DNA from: JBJXGV01 sp046160485
GTDB lineage: Bacteria > Orphanbacterota > Orphanbacteria > JBJXGV01
Direction of reading: 5' to 3'
Length of the DNA: 64,000 nucleotides
Assembly (NCBI GenBank): GCA_046160485.1
Contig: JBJXGV010000038.1
Location: 9,618 to 73,617 of the forward strand
In this document: positions 41,991 through 50,613 of the stretch, piece by piece
How the letters are laid out: each line of letters begins with the position of its first letter
Numbering within the stretch: position 1 is the stretch's first letter
Made by a program: the position numbers and the translations under genes
The notes under the pieces: model-generated
What the model was told of the DNA's origin: nothing
Database searches by the model: none
The model's input: the letters and a program-made list of their open reading frames with translations, nothing else

Positions 41991-44900
41991 ATGAACGAAT
42001 TCGTGGAGCGCGACGAACGTGAACAGTCCCACCCCATACGGCGGACGAAACGAGGGAAGGCTCGTGTCGCGACGATCGTCGTCGCGCTGATCGTGCTGGT
42101 CGCCGCGATCGCCGGCGCCGCGAGCCTCGCCGCGCTTTCGTGGAACAATCCGGGCGGCGGCAGCGCCGCGACAGCCGGGAACTGGGCGCCCGCGCAGGTC
42201 CCCACCGCGTCCGATGACCTCACCTTCAACCTCAACAACACGTACAACGTCACCTTCAACGCGAGCACGACCGCAAGCCGCACCCACACCTACAGGCGCG
42301 GCGACGTCACGCTCTCCGCGACGAACGCGCACACCGTCTCGAACGGCATCACCGTCGGCGACGTCTCCGGCGACGTCGCGACAATGACTCACACAACCGG
42401 CACCGTCACGTCGAACGCCGCGATCGTCGTCGGCGACGCGAACGGCTCGACCGGAACGCTCAACGTCGACGACGACGACGCGGATCTCGTCACAACGACA
42501 ACGCTCGGCGATCTGATCGTCGGAAATAACGGCGACGGCACGCTCGAGGTTACCGGCGGCGGGCTCGTTCGCATCGCGGACCGCCTCACCGCGGGGAGCA
42601 ACGGGTCGTCATCGGCGGATCTCCTGGTCAACGGCAAGCTGATTTTCAGCCCGTTCACACGCTCCACGCTCGAGGTCGACGGCACGGCGCAGGCCCATGC
42701 GATCGGCGCGGGCGGCGACGTGACGATGGAGGTGTCGAACGGCGGGCGCGCTCTCTTCGACGGCTCGGTGAACGTCGCGCAAGGAAGCGCGTCGACTTCG
42801 ACGCTGACGATCGGCGGCTCAGGCATAAACGTCGCGGACATGTCCGTCGGCGGAGACCTCGGCATCGCGCGCAACGCTTCGGCCGGCTCGGCGGGCGGCA
42901 TCGCCATCGTGAACGTCGAACAGTTCGGCATTCTCGACGTCGGCGGCGTGCTCAATGTCGGCGGAGACCCGGATGGTGGCACGGCCACGCTCCATCTCGC
43001 GGCTGGCGGCGCGATCGACGCCGCCGGATTCAATCTCGGCGCGGGCGGCACGCTCGACTTCGACGGCGGCACCCTTGACGTGAACGGCGGCACGTTCGGG
43101 GTGACGAACCCGAGCGCGAATCTTGTCCTCGGCGGCGCGAACAATCCGGTTGTCACGCTGCAGTCCGGATGCGTCGCGACGCTCCAGAACAACAGCGGCA
43201 ACCGCGCGTTCACGGTGGGCGGCGGCGCCGGGGCAACGGACGCCGATGCTGATTTCAACCTTCTCTCCGGTTCGAGCCTCACGGTCACGAGCGGCGACGG
43301 CGTGCTCGGCGACGCGACCGACGACGGGGGCATGATCGTCAGCGCGTCGACGATGACGATGCCTCCCGCATCGTCGCTCTCCGTCGGACACAACGGCGCT
43401 GGCGCGCTCGACGTGGCGCTCGGCGCGGACATCGTATTGGGCAGCGTCTTCGTCGCCAAGAATTCGGGATCGACGGGCAGCATGACCATTGACGGCGCAG
43501 GGACCACAGCGTCCGTGCAGGAACTCGCGATCGGCGGCTCGAGCACGGTCAGCGGCGGGACCGCCGGGCTGACCATAAGCGGTGGCGCGGAGTGCACCGT
43601 CGACGGGACGGGTTCACTCGGCCGTGTGACGGTGTGGGACAACGGCGATCTCGTGGTGTCGAACTCGACCCTCGACGCGACCGAGTTCAAAATTCACGGC
43701 GGCGCGCTTATCACCAACGGAACAGTCCGAGGTGGGGTGTTTAACGTTTTCAACACGGCTGTGTTCGCGTCCGGGACGATCGACGGGCCCGTCAATTCCC
43801 CTGGAGCGCTCAACAGTATCACGGCGATCGGCGATCTGACGCTCGGCGCAGGACTGTTCAACCTCGGACTCCTCGAATGCGACAACCACACGGTGACGAT
43901 CCTCAGCGCGACGTCGGCGACCTTGGGAGACGTTCAGGTCGGTGGAGGCGAGTTGATTCTCTCGAGTTCGGGCGAGATCGAAGCCGGCTACTCACTCTCA
44001 GGGTTTGGCGTCGTCGACGGCGACATCGATCTCGTGGGGGCGATCGTCGCGACCAATTCTGGGCTCTCATTCGAAGGCATCGTGAACGGAACAGGAGAAG
44101 GGTGCTCGGGCACGTTCGTGCGCTTCACGAACGGGGGCGGGTTCGTCGGCGCGGGGACCATCGACGCCGATGTCTTCATCGACAGCACATCGTCGCTGAC
44201 GGCGACAGGGCCCTTGACGCTCGGAAATATCCTCCTCGCGACTCGCGTCATCAGCGACGGCCGGCTCGATATCGGCGCGCAGTCGGTCACCATCCGTTCG
44301 GCGGGGTTTGCGAACCTGGGTCGATCGACGACGCTCGCCGGGGGAACGCTCACCTACGGGCCGGGCGCCGTTGCACTCCACCTCAGCGGTGCCGACACCC
44401 TCTCCGGCTTCGGGACCGTCAACAGTCGGCTCATTGGGCCTTCGTCCGAGAACGTCATCATCGCGAGCGGGCCGCTGACGATCGGCTACTCGGAGATCAC
44501 GGGCTTCAACTACGCCGGCGAGATGCACGTCGGTTCGCATGTCGTCACACTTCTCGACCTGAGCACTGTGGATCTCGGCGTGCTGACGACGATCGACGGC
44601 GGGACGCTTGCGACGAACTCGGTTCCAGTCGTCGTCCCCATCGGCGGCACTCTCAGCGGGTCCGGCGCGGTCGCGGAGGCGTTCCTCAATGCCGGAACCA
44701 TCGAAGTTGGAGACCCGATCGGCACGCTCACAGTCGCGGGCGGGTTCACGAACACGGGCACGATCGCCGTCCAAGTCGGCGGAGGTGGTTCGATCGCCAG
44801 CGGAGGCGACGGCGCGATCGGAGAAGAGTCGGTGGCGAAGTCGGCGTCGGTCGTGTGGGACCAACTCAACGTCGCGGGCACGGCCGTTCTGTCGGGCACT

Positions 44901-45434
44901 CTGCGCATCGGATTGCTCCCTGGAGCGAGCGTCGACGCGGGCCAGCGGATTCCGATCATCACGTGCGGATCTCGGAACGGCGTGTTCGCCACGATCGTCT
45001 TCGAGGACCCGTATCTCGACGACGTCTTCGATGTGGAGTACACGCCGTTCGCCGTCGAGCTGGTGGCGACAGTGGCGACGGGAGTGGCGCTTCCGCCGGC
45101 CGGCGATCCGAGCAACGACGTCGATCCCGGCGCGAGCGCGAGCGCGACCCCGACGGCCTACGCGCTGCGCGTCGTCGGCGCGAATCCTTCGACGCTCGCG
45201 AGCGGTACTACGTTCGAGTACGACATTCCGACGACGGGCGCTCCCGTTTCGCTCGCGATCTTCGACGCGAGCGGGCGGCTCGTGTCGCGGCTCGTCGATG
45301 GCGGTCGCCCGGCGGGGCGCCACCCCGTCGCGTGGCGCCCCGCCGACGCGGGCCTCACATCTTCCGGCGTCTACTTCCTCCGGATGGACGCCACGGGATT
45401 CCGCGACACGAAGAAACTCGTCTTGATGCGCTAA
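41991..45434 (+). CDS. large surface repeat protein with FlgD-like C-terminal domain
   Basis: An 1147-residue exported protein. GGAGGCAAGAA precedes ATG 41991. A basic N-terminus is followed by one hydrophobic helix (VATIVVALIVLVAAIAGAAS, ~26-48) that serves as a signal anchor or long signal peptide. The body is a long Gly/Thr/Asn/Ser-rich array with repeated strand phrases (NGDGTLEVTGGGLVRIADRL, DFDGGTLDVNGG, GSTGSMTIDGAGTTASVQEL, GTLSGSGAV), like parallel beta-helix passenger domains of autotransporters. The last ~85 residues are a FlgD-like module (LAIFDASGRLVSRLVDGG, SGVYFLRMDATG) ending in LVLMR. Cysteine is almost absent. An adhesin or S-layer-like role is inferred. Confidence 0.82.
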   Translation: MNEFVERDEREQSHPIRRTKRGKARVATIVVALIVLVAAIAGAASLAALSWNNPGGGSAATAGNWAPAQVPTASDDLTFNLNNTYNVTFNASTTASRTHTYRRGDVTLSATNAHTVSNGITVGDVSGDVATMTHTTGTVTSNAAIVVGDANGSTGTLNVDDDDADLVTTTTLGDLIVGNNGDGTLEVTGGGLVRIADRLTAGSNGSSSADLLVNGKLIFSPFTRSTLEVDGTAQAHAIGAGGDVTMEVSNGGRALFDGSVNVAQGSASTSTLTIGGSGINVADMSVGGDLGIARNASAGSAGGIAIVNVEQFGILDVGGVLNVGGDPDGGTATLHLAAGGAIDAAGFNLGAGGTLDFDGGTLDVNGGTFGVTNPSANLVLGGANNPVVTLQSGCVATLQNNSGNRAFTVGGGAGATDADADFNLLSGSSLTVTSGDGVLGDATDDGGMIVSASTMTMPPASSLSVGHNGAGALDVALGADIVLGSVFVAKNSGSTGSMTIDGAGTTASVQELAIGGSSTVSGGTAGLTISGGAECTVDGTGSLGRVTVWDNGDLVVSNSTLDATEFKIHGGALITNGTVRGGVFNVFNTAVFASGTIDGPVNSPGALNSITAIGDLTLGAGLFNLGLLECDNHTVTILSATSATLGDVQVGGGELILSSSGEIEAGYSLSGFGVVDGDIDLVGAIVATNSGLSFEGIVNGTGEGCSGTFVRFTNGGGFVGAGTIDADVFIDSTSSLTATGPLTLGNILLATRVISDGRLDIGAQSVTIRSAGFANLGRSTTLAGGTLTYGPGAVALHLSGADTLSGFGTVNSRLIGPSSENVIIASGPLTIGYSEITGFNYAGEMHVGSHVVTLLDLSTVDLGVLTTIDGGTLATNSVPVVVPIGGTLSGSGAVAEAFLNAGTIEVGDPIGTLTVAGGFTNTGTIAVQVGGGGSIASGGDGAIGEESVAKSASVVWDQLNVAGTAVLSGTLRIGLLPGASVDAGQRIPIITCGSRNGVFATIVFEDPYLDDVFDVEYTPFAVELVATVATGVALPPAGDPSNDVDPGASASATPTAYALRVVGANPSTLASGTTFEYDIPTTGAPVSLAIFDASGRLVSRLVDGGRPAGRHPVAWRPADAGLTSSGVYFLRMDATGFRDTKKLVLMR

Positions 45435-45454
45435 CCGACCCACGAGTCCGACGG

Positions 45455-45488
45455 CGCGCCGCGCTAGGCCGAAGGCCTTCGCGGCGCG
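45455..45488 (+). terminator. nested hairpin after the large surface protein gene
   Basis: CGCGCCGCG (45455-45463) pairs with CGCGGCGCG (45480-45488). Inside lies a second stem, AGGCC-GAA-GGCCT. Only TTCGTGTATT follows, so the T-tract is poor, but the stem is strong and sits 20 nt after the stop codon. Confidence 0.5.
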
Positions 45489-45498
45489 TTCGTGTATT

Positions 45499-47484
45499 AT
45501 GCGCGACATGCCTCCAGGAATTCGCATGCCGACGGGAGACCGCATCGTCCGTGACCCGTCGAACCGGCGCGGCGGCGGGACGACCGCTGCCGCCGGCGCG
45601 CACGAAAAACCACGCCCGAAGGTCACGCTCTCTGTGATGCCCGAGGTTTGGGCGCTCGTGAAGCCGCGGCGCGGCATCATCGCGGTCGGTCTCGTGCTCA
45701 TGATCATCAACCGTCTCTCGGGGCTCGTGCTGCCGGCATCGACCAAATACCTCGTCGATGACGTGATCGGGAAGCGCGACATCGGCCTGCTCGCGCCGCT
45801 GGTCGGCGTCGTGCTCGCGGCGACGATCGTGCAGGCCGCGACGTCGTTCGGGCTCACGCAGCTTCTCTCGAAATCGGCGCAGCGGCTCATCTCCGAACTC
45901 CGGCGCAAAGTGCAGGCGCACGTCGGGCGCTTGCCGGTCGCGTACTACGACGCGAACAAGAGCGGGGCGCTCGTCTCCCGCATCATGAGCGACGTCGAAG
46001 GCGTGCGAAACCTGATCGGCACGGGACTTGTCGAGTTCGTCGGCGGGCTGCTCACCGCCTGCGTCGCGCTCGCCATTCTCATGCGCATCAATTTCGCAAT
46101 GACAACGATCTCCGCCGTCGTGCTTCTCCTTTTCGGATTCGCATTGCAGAAGGCTTTCATCACGATCCGGCCGATCTTTCGCGAGCGCGGCCGCATCACA
46201 GCGGAGGTTTCGGGTCGGCTTACGGAATCGCTCGGCGCGGTGCGCGTCGTGAAGGGCTATCACGCGGAGGCGCGCGAGGCGACCGTCTTCGCGGGCGGCG
46301 TCGAACGGCTGCTCGCCAACGTTTTGCGCACTCTGACGGCCACATCATTCATGGGGCTTTCGTCGACGCTCCTCATGGGGCTCGTCGGCTCGGCCGTGAT
46401 GTTCGTCGGCGCCCGCCAAGTTCTCTCCGGCGCGATGACGCTGGGAGAGTTTTTCACGTACACGGTGTTCCTCGGATTTTTGGTGGCGCCGATTTTTCAG
46501 ATCGTTTCGATCGGCACGCAGATCACGGAGGCCCTCGCGGGACTCGAACGCACGCGCGAGGTGTTGAGCGAGCGGCCGGAGGACGCCGATCCGCGGCGCA
46601 CCGCCGTGCTCGCGGAGATCCGCGGCGACGTCGTGTTCGACAACGTGAGCTTCGCGTACGAAGCGAACAAGACCGTGCTGCGCGACGTCTCGTTTCGCGC
46701 GGAGCCGGGCACCGTTACGGCGCTCGTCGGCTCCTCCGGCTCCGGCAAGTCGACGATCATCGGACTCGTCGCGGCGTTCCACGTGCCGTTCGCCGGCGTC
46801 GTCTCCATCGACGGCGTCGATCTTTCGACGGTGCGTCTCGATTCGTACCGTTCCAAGCTCGGCATCGTCTTGCAGGACACGTTTCTTTTCGACGGAACGA
46901 TTCGCGAGAACGTCGCGTTCTCGCGCCCCGACGCCGCGCAAGACGCGATCCTCGCCGCGTGCCGCGCCGCGCGCGTCGACGAGTTCGCCGAGTCGTTTTC
47001 CGACGCGTACGACACCGTCGTCGGCGAGCGCGGCGTCAAACTCTCGGGCGGACAAAAGCAGCGCGTCTCGATCGCGCGCGCGATTCTCGCCGACCCGCGC
47101 ATACTCATTCTCGATGAGGCGACGTCGAGCCTCGACTCCGAATCGGAATCGCGGATTCAAGAGGCGCTCTCGCATCTGATGCGCGGCCGCACGACGTTCG
47201 TCATCGCGCACAGGCTCTCGACGATTCGGCGCGCCGACCAGATTCTCGTCGTCGAAGGCGGCGAGATCGTCGAGCGCGGAACGCACGAAACGCTCTACGC
47301 GCGCGGCGGGCGCTACTTCGATCTCTACACGCGCCAGCAAGGGCTCGAAGCGAATCTTTTTCTCGCGCCCGGCGAGGGTGATGACAGCGGCGACGGTGCG
47401 AACGCGACGAGTGCGAAGGCCCGCGCGGAGCGCGCGCCTGGCCTCAGTGACGCCGTACGCATCATCCGCGGTGAACAAACTTAG
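45499..47484 (+). CDS. ABC exporter, fused membrane and ATPase domains (MsbA-like)
   Basis: A 661-residue half-transporter that works as a homodimer in the inner membrane. The six-helix TM domain covers ~45-345 (GIIAVGLVLMIINRLSGLVL, SRIMSDVEGVRNLIGTGLVE). The ATPase domain has Walker A GSSGSGKST, Q-loop VLQDTFLFDGTIREN, signature LSGGQKQRVSIARAI, Walker B ILILDEATSSLDSESE and H-loop FVIAHRLSTI. Typical cargo is lipid A, phospholipid, or drugs; it cannot be chosen here. The first codons are uncertain: ATG 45526 has AGGA six bases upstream and may be the true start. Confidence 0.92.
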   Translation: MRDMPPGIRMPTGDRIVRDPSNRRGGGTTAAAGAHEKPRPKVTLSVMPEVWALVKPRRGIIAVGLVLMIINRLSGLVLPASTKYLVDDVIGKRDIGLLAPLVGVVLAATIVQAATSFGLTQLLSKSAQRLISELRRKVQAHVGRLPVAYYDANKSGALVSRIMSDVEGVRNLIGTGLVEFVGGLLTACVALAILMRINFAMTTISAVVLLLFGFALQKAFITIRPIFRERGRITAEVSGRLTESLGAVRVVKGYHAEAREATVFAGGVERLLANVLRTLTATSFMGLSSTLLMGLVGSAVMFVGARQVLSGAMTLGEFFTYTVFLGFLVAPIFQIVSIGTQITEALAGLERTREVLSERPEDADPRRTAVLAEIRGDVVFDNVSFAYEANKTVLRDVSFRAEPGTVTALVGSSGSGKSTIIGLVAAFHVPFAGVVSIDGVDLSTVRLDSYRSKLGIVLQDTFLFDGTIRENVAFSRPDAAQDAILAACRAARVDEFAESFSDAYDTVVGERGVKLSGGQKQRVSIARAILADPRILILDEATSSLDSESESRIQEALSHLMRGRTTFVIAHRLSTIRRADQILVVEGGEIVERGTHETLYARGGRYFDLYTRQQGLEANLFLAPGEGDDSGDGANATSAKARAERAPGLSDAVRIIRGEQT

Positions 47485-47549
47485 CCGCCGCGCGCGCGGC
47501 GTGCGCTCAGTCGTTGACGCGCGCGCGATCCGGTCTTAGTCTGCCCCCG

Positions 47550-48002
47550 ATGACGTCCCCTCCCCTCGCCACAATCGCCATCGGCGTGGCCGTCGGACTC
47601 GCGGCCGGCCTCGGCGGTTACACGTTCATCTACGCGAAGGGCGCGGCCTACCTCAAGAACGACCCGAACGCGTGCGCCAACTGCCACGTGATGAACGAGC
47701 AGCTCACAGGGTGGACGAAGTCGAGCCACCGTGCGGTCGCGACCTGCAACGACTGCCACACGCCGCACAACATCATCGGGAAGTACCTCACGAAAGCAGA
47801 AAACGGCTTCCGCCACTCCCTCGCATTTACGACGGGCCAGTTTCACGAACCGATTCGTATCACAGCGCACGACCGCGAGATCACGGAGGAAGCGTGCCGG
47901 CATTGTCATAACGACATGGTCGTCGCCATCGATGGGCCGCACAAAGGCGCCGAACCGACGTCGTGCATTCGGTGCCATCGCTCGGTGGGCCACCTGGAAT
48001 GA
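47550..48002 (+). CDS. nrfH: cytochrome c nitrite reductase small subunit (NrfH, tetraheme)
   Basis: Membrane-anchored quinol dehydrogenase that feeds electrons to NrfA. 150 residues: an N-terminal TM helix (IGVAVGLAAGLGGYTFIYAKG) then four c-heme motifs CANCH, CNDCH, CRHCH and CIRCH, the NapC/NirT pattern. The MNEQLTGWTKSSHR segment and HNIIGKYLTKAENGF fit NrfH. ATG 47550 begins just before the helix; no strong ribosome site is seen. The stop lies 53 nt before the start chosen for nrfA, with one candidate nrfA ATG overlapping it. Confidence 0.93.
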   Translation: MTSPPLATIAIGVAVGLAAGLGGYTFIYAKGAAYLKNDPNACANCHVMNEQLTGWTKSSHRAVATCNDCHTPHNIIGKYLTKAENGFRHSLAFTTGQFHEPIRITAHDREITEEACRHCHNDMVVAIDGPHKGAEPTSCIRCHRSVGHLE

Positions 48003-48055
48003 GCGACTTAGGACCCAGATCGCACGATGCTGAAACCGGAAAGAGGATGAACACA

Positions 48056-49483
48056 ATGAGGGAAAGAAACGAAAGCAGAGAGAGCGCACGCCGCAAAGCC
48101 AATGCGGGCTCGGCACGATTCGTCGTACTGGTCGCGGTTCTCTCGGCGCTCGCTGCTGTCGGAGCCGCCGCGCTCCTGACGAACATATTCGAACGCAAGC
48201 AGGAGGCGCGAAACCCGTTCTTCCGCGTCGTCGAACTCACGGACAAGACGGGCGACCCCGAAATCTGGGGCAAGAACTTTCCGCAGCAGTACGACGGCTA
48301 CCTAAGATCGGCCGACCAAGTGCGCACGCGTTACGGCGGCAGCGAAGCGATTCAGCGCACGCCCACCGCCGCCGACCCGCGTTCGGTGGTCGCGCGCTCG
48401 AAGCTCGAGGAGGATCCGCGGCTGAAGACGATCTGGGCCGGCTACGCGTTCTCGCGCGACTTTCGCGAGGAGCGCGGCCACGCCTACATGCTCGAGGATC
48501 AGACGTACACCGAGCGGCAGCTCGCCGCGAAACAGCCGGGTACGTGCATGCACTGCCACGGGTCGGTCTACGTTCCGTACCTCGAACTCGGCAACGGCGA
48601 TCTCACCGCGGGCTTCGAGAAGATGAACCAGATGCCGTACGCCGAGGCGCGTGAACTCGTCGAACATCCGATCGCGTGCATCGATTGCCACGACCCGAAC
48701 ACGATGCAGCTTCGCGTGACGCGGCCAGGGTTTATCGAAGGGATTCGCGCGCTGAAGGCGTCGGAAGGCATCGCGGACTACGACGTGAACACGATGGCGT
48801 CGCGCCAGGAAATGCGCTCATACGTCTGCGGCCAGTGCCACGTCGAGTACTACTTCAAGGGCCCCGAGAAGCGGCTCGTCTATCCGTGGTCGAAGGGCGT
48901 CAAGGTCGAAGAGATCATGGCGTACTACGACGAGGTCGGACACAAAGACTGGACACACGCGACGACGGGCGCGCCCGCGCTCAAGGCGCAGCATCCCGAG
49001 TTCGAGATGTGGTCTCAAGGGATCCATGCGCGATCGGGCGTCGCGTGCGCCGACTGCCACATGCCGTACACGCGCGTCGGAGCGCTGAAGATCACGGATC
49101 ACCACGTGCAGAGCCCGCTCCTCAACATCAACGCCGCGTGCCAGCCATGCCACCGATGGCCGGAAGAGGAACTCAAAGCGCGCGTCGAGACGATTCAGGA
49201 TCGCACCTACGCGCTGCGCAATCGCGCAATGGACGCGCTCGTCGAGCTGATCGCGGACCTCGAAGCGGCGCGCGGCGCCGGCGCCACGGACGACGAACTC
49301 GCCCCGGCGCGCAAGCTCCAGCGCGACGCGCAATTCCGCCTCGATTTCGTCGAAGCGGAAAACTCCACCGGCTTCCATGCGCCGCAAGAAGCGGCCCGCA
49401 TTCTCGCCGAGGCGATCGACCTCGCGCGACAGGGCCAACTGGCGCTGCGACCGGTGAGCGCGCACGCCGCCGCCGGGTCATGA
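48056..49483 (+). CDS. nrfA: ammonia-forming cytochrome c nitrite reductase NrfA, all-CxxCH variant
   Basis: Periplasmic enzyme reducing nitrite to ammonium by six electrons. ~475 residues with a signal helix (ARFVVLVAVLSALAAVGAAA). Five heme motifs: CMHCH (about residue 164), CIDCH, CGQCH, CADCH and CQPCH. The first, which carries the catalytic heme, usually reads CxxCK; here Lys is replaced by His, as in some epsilonproteobacterial NrfA. Active-site neighbours are kept (KGPEKRLVYPWSKG, LKAQHPEFEMWSQGIH). ATG 48056 has AAAGAGG 9 nt upstream; ATG 48047 and ATG 47999 (ATGA overlap with nrfH) are alternatives. No nrfI/ccs maturation gene is nearby. Confidence 0.94.
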   Translation: MRERNESRESARRKANAGSARFVVLVAVLSALAAVGAAALLTNIFERKQEARNPFFRVVELTDKTGDPEIWGKNFPQQYDGYLRSADQVRTRYGGSEAIQRTPTAADPRSVVARSKLEEDPRLKTIWAGYAFSRDFREERGHAYMLEDQTYTERQLAAKQPGTCMHCHGSVYVPYLELGNGDLTAGFEKMNQMPYAEARELVEHPIACIDCHDPNTMQLRVTRPGFIEGIRALKASEGIADYDVNTMASRQEMRSYVCGQCHVEYYFKGPEKRLVYPWSKGVKVEEIMAYYDEVGHKDWTHATTGAPALKAQHPEFEMWSQGIHARSGVACADCHMPYTRVGALKITDHHVQSPLLNINAACQPCHRWPEEELKARVETIQDRTYALRNRAMDALVELIADLEAARGAGATDDELAPARKLQRDAQFRLDFVEAENSTGFHAPQEAARILAEAIDLARQGQLALRPVSAHAAAGS

Positions 49484-49557
49484 AAACCGCCGCCGATTCC
49501 GATACATAGCGAGAGGCGCGGGAATGACCCCGCGCGCTCGACTCGGAAGGCCGTGGC

Positions 49558-50613
49558 GTGGCGCGAATCGACGTGCTTTTGCGAGGCGTGCGTGACCAGT
49601 CGGCGTCGGATCTTCATTTGACGGCGGGCGCGCCGCCCGTTCTCCGCGTTCACGGCGAAATCTGCCCCATCGAATTCCAGGAACTCACGCCCGAGCAGTG
49701 CCGCCGGCTGCTCTACGAAATCATGACCGACGAGCAAGTCGCGCAGTTCGAGAAGACGGGCGACATCGACTTCTCGTACGAGATTGCGGGCGAGCTGCGC
49801 GTGCGAGCCAACGTCTACGAGCAACACCTCGGCATCGCGGCGTGCTTCCGGCTCTTGCCCACGCAGATTCTTTCGGTCGACCAGCTCGAGCTGCCGCGCG
49901 ACGTGTTGCGTTTCACCGAAATTCAGAAGGGGCTCGTCGTCGTGACGGGGCCGCCGGGCAGCGGCAAGTCGTCGACGCTCGCCGCACTCATCGATCACAT
50001 CAACACGAACCAGCGAAAGCACATCATCACGATCGAAGATCCGATCGAGTTCGTGCACAAGAACAAGAAGAGTTTGGTGAATCAGCGCGAGGTCGGACGG
50101 CACACTTCGAGTTTCGCCGACGCGTTGCGCGCGGCGCTGCGCGAAGATCCCGACATCATCCTCGTCGGTGAAATGCGCGACCGGGAGACGATTCAGCTCG
50201 CGTTGACGGCGGCCGAGGTCGGACAGGTCGTCTTCGGGACGCTGCATACGTCGAGCGCCGCGCAGACGGTGAACCGCATCATCGATGTTTTTCCCGCCGA
50301 CGAACAGGAGCAGGTTCGCACGGTGCTCGCCGACTCGCTGCGCGGCGTCGTCGCGCAGCGGCTCTTGCGGCGCTCGGATCGCGACGGACGCATCGCTGCC
50401 GTCGAGCTGCTCTTCGTGACGCCGGCGGTCGCCGCGCTCGTGCGCGACAAGAAGACGATGCAGATCCTCTCCGCGATGCAGGTCGGCAAGAAGGAAGGGA
50501 TGATGCTCTTCGAAGACGCGGTGCTTCAACTGTTGCGCGACGGCAAGATCACGCAGGAGACTGCGGGGGTTCGCGGGCGCGATGCGAGCAGCGCGAAAGC
50601 AGCCGTCGAATGA
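49558..50613 (+). CDS. pilT: type IV pilus retraction ATPase PilT
   Basis: Cytoplasmic hexameric motor that depolymerises type IV pili. 351 residues. N-terminal PAS-like domain (DVLLRGVRDQSASDLHLTAG), Walker A GPPGSGKSST near 131, Asp box (IITIEDPIEFVHKNKKS), Walker B ILVGEMRDRETI, His box GTLHTSSAAQTV and the C-terminal helical part without the exact AIRNLIRE motif of classical PilT. GTG 49558 is the start. The stop overlaps the next gene by ATGA, so the motor and the DUF4388 fusion are made together. No other pilus genes are in the window. Confidence 0.94.
   Translation: MARIDVLLRGVRDQSASDLHLTAGAPPVLRVHGEICPIEFQELTPEQCRRLLYEIMTDEQVAQFEKTGDIDFSYEIAGELRVRANVYEQHLGIAACFRLLPTQILSVDQLELPRDVLRFTEIQKGLVVVTGPPGSGKSSTLAALIDHINTNQRKHIITIEDPIEFVHKNKKSLVNQREVGRHTSSFADALRAALREDPDIILVGEMRDRETIQLALTAAEVGQVVFGTLHTSSAAQTVNRIIDVFPADEQEQVRTVLADSLRGVVAQRLLRRSDRDGRIAAVELLFVTPAVAALVRDKKTMQILSAMQVGKKEGMMLFEDAVLQLLRDGKITQETAGVRGRDASSAKAAVE

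Noticed and set aside
44067..45908. Minus-strand open frame of 613 codons across the surface protein and ABC exporter genes
   Set aside because: No protein features; crosses two real genes and the hairpin between them.
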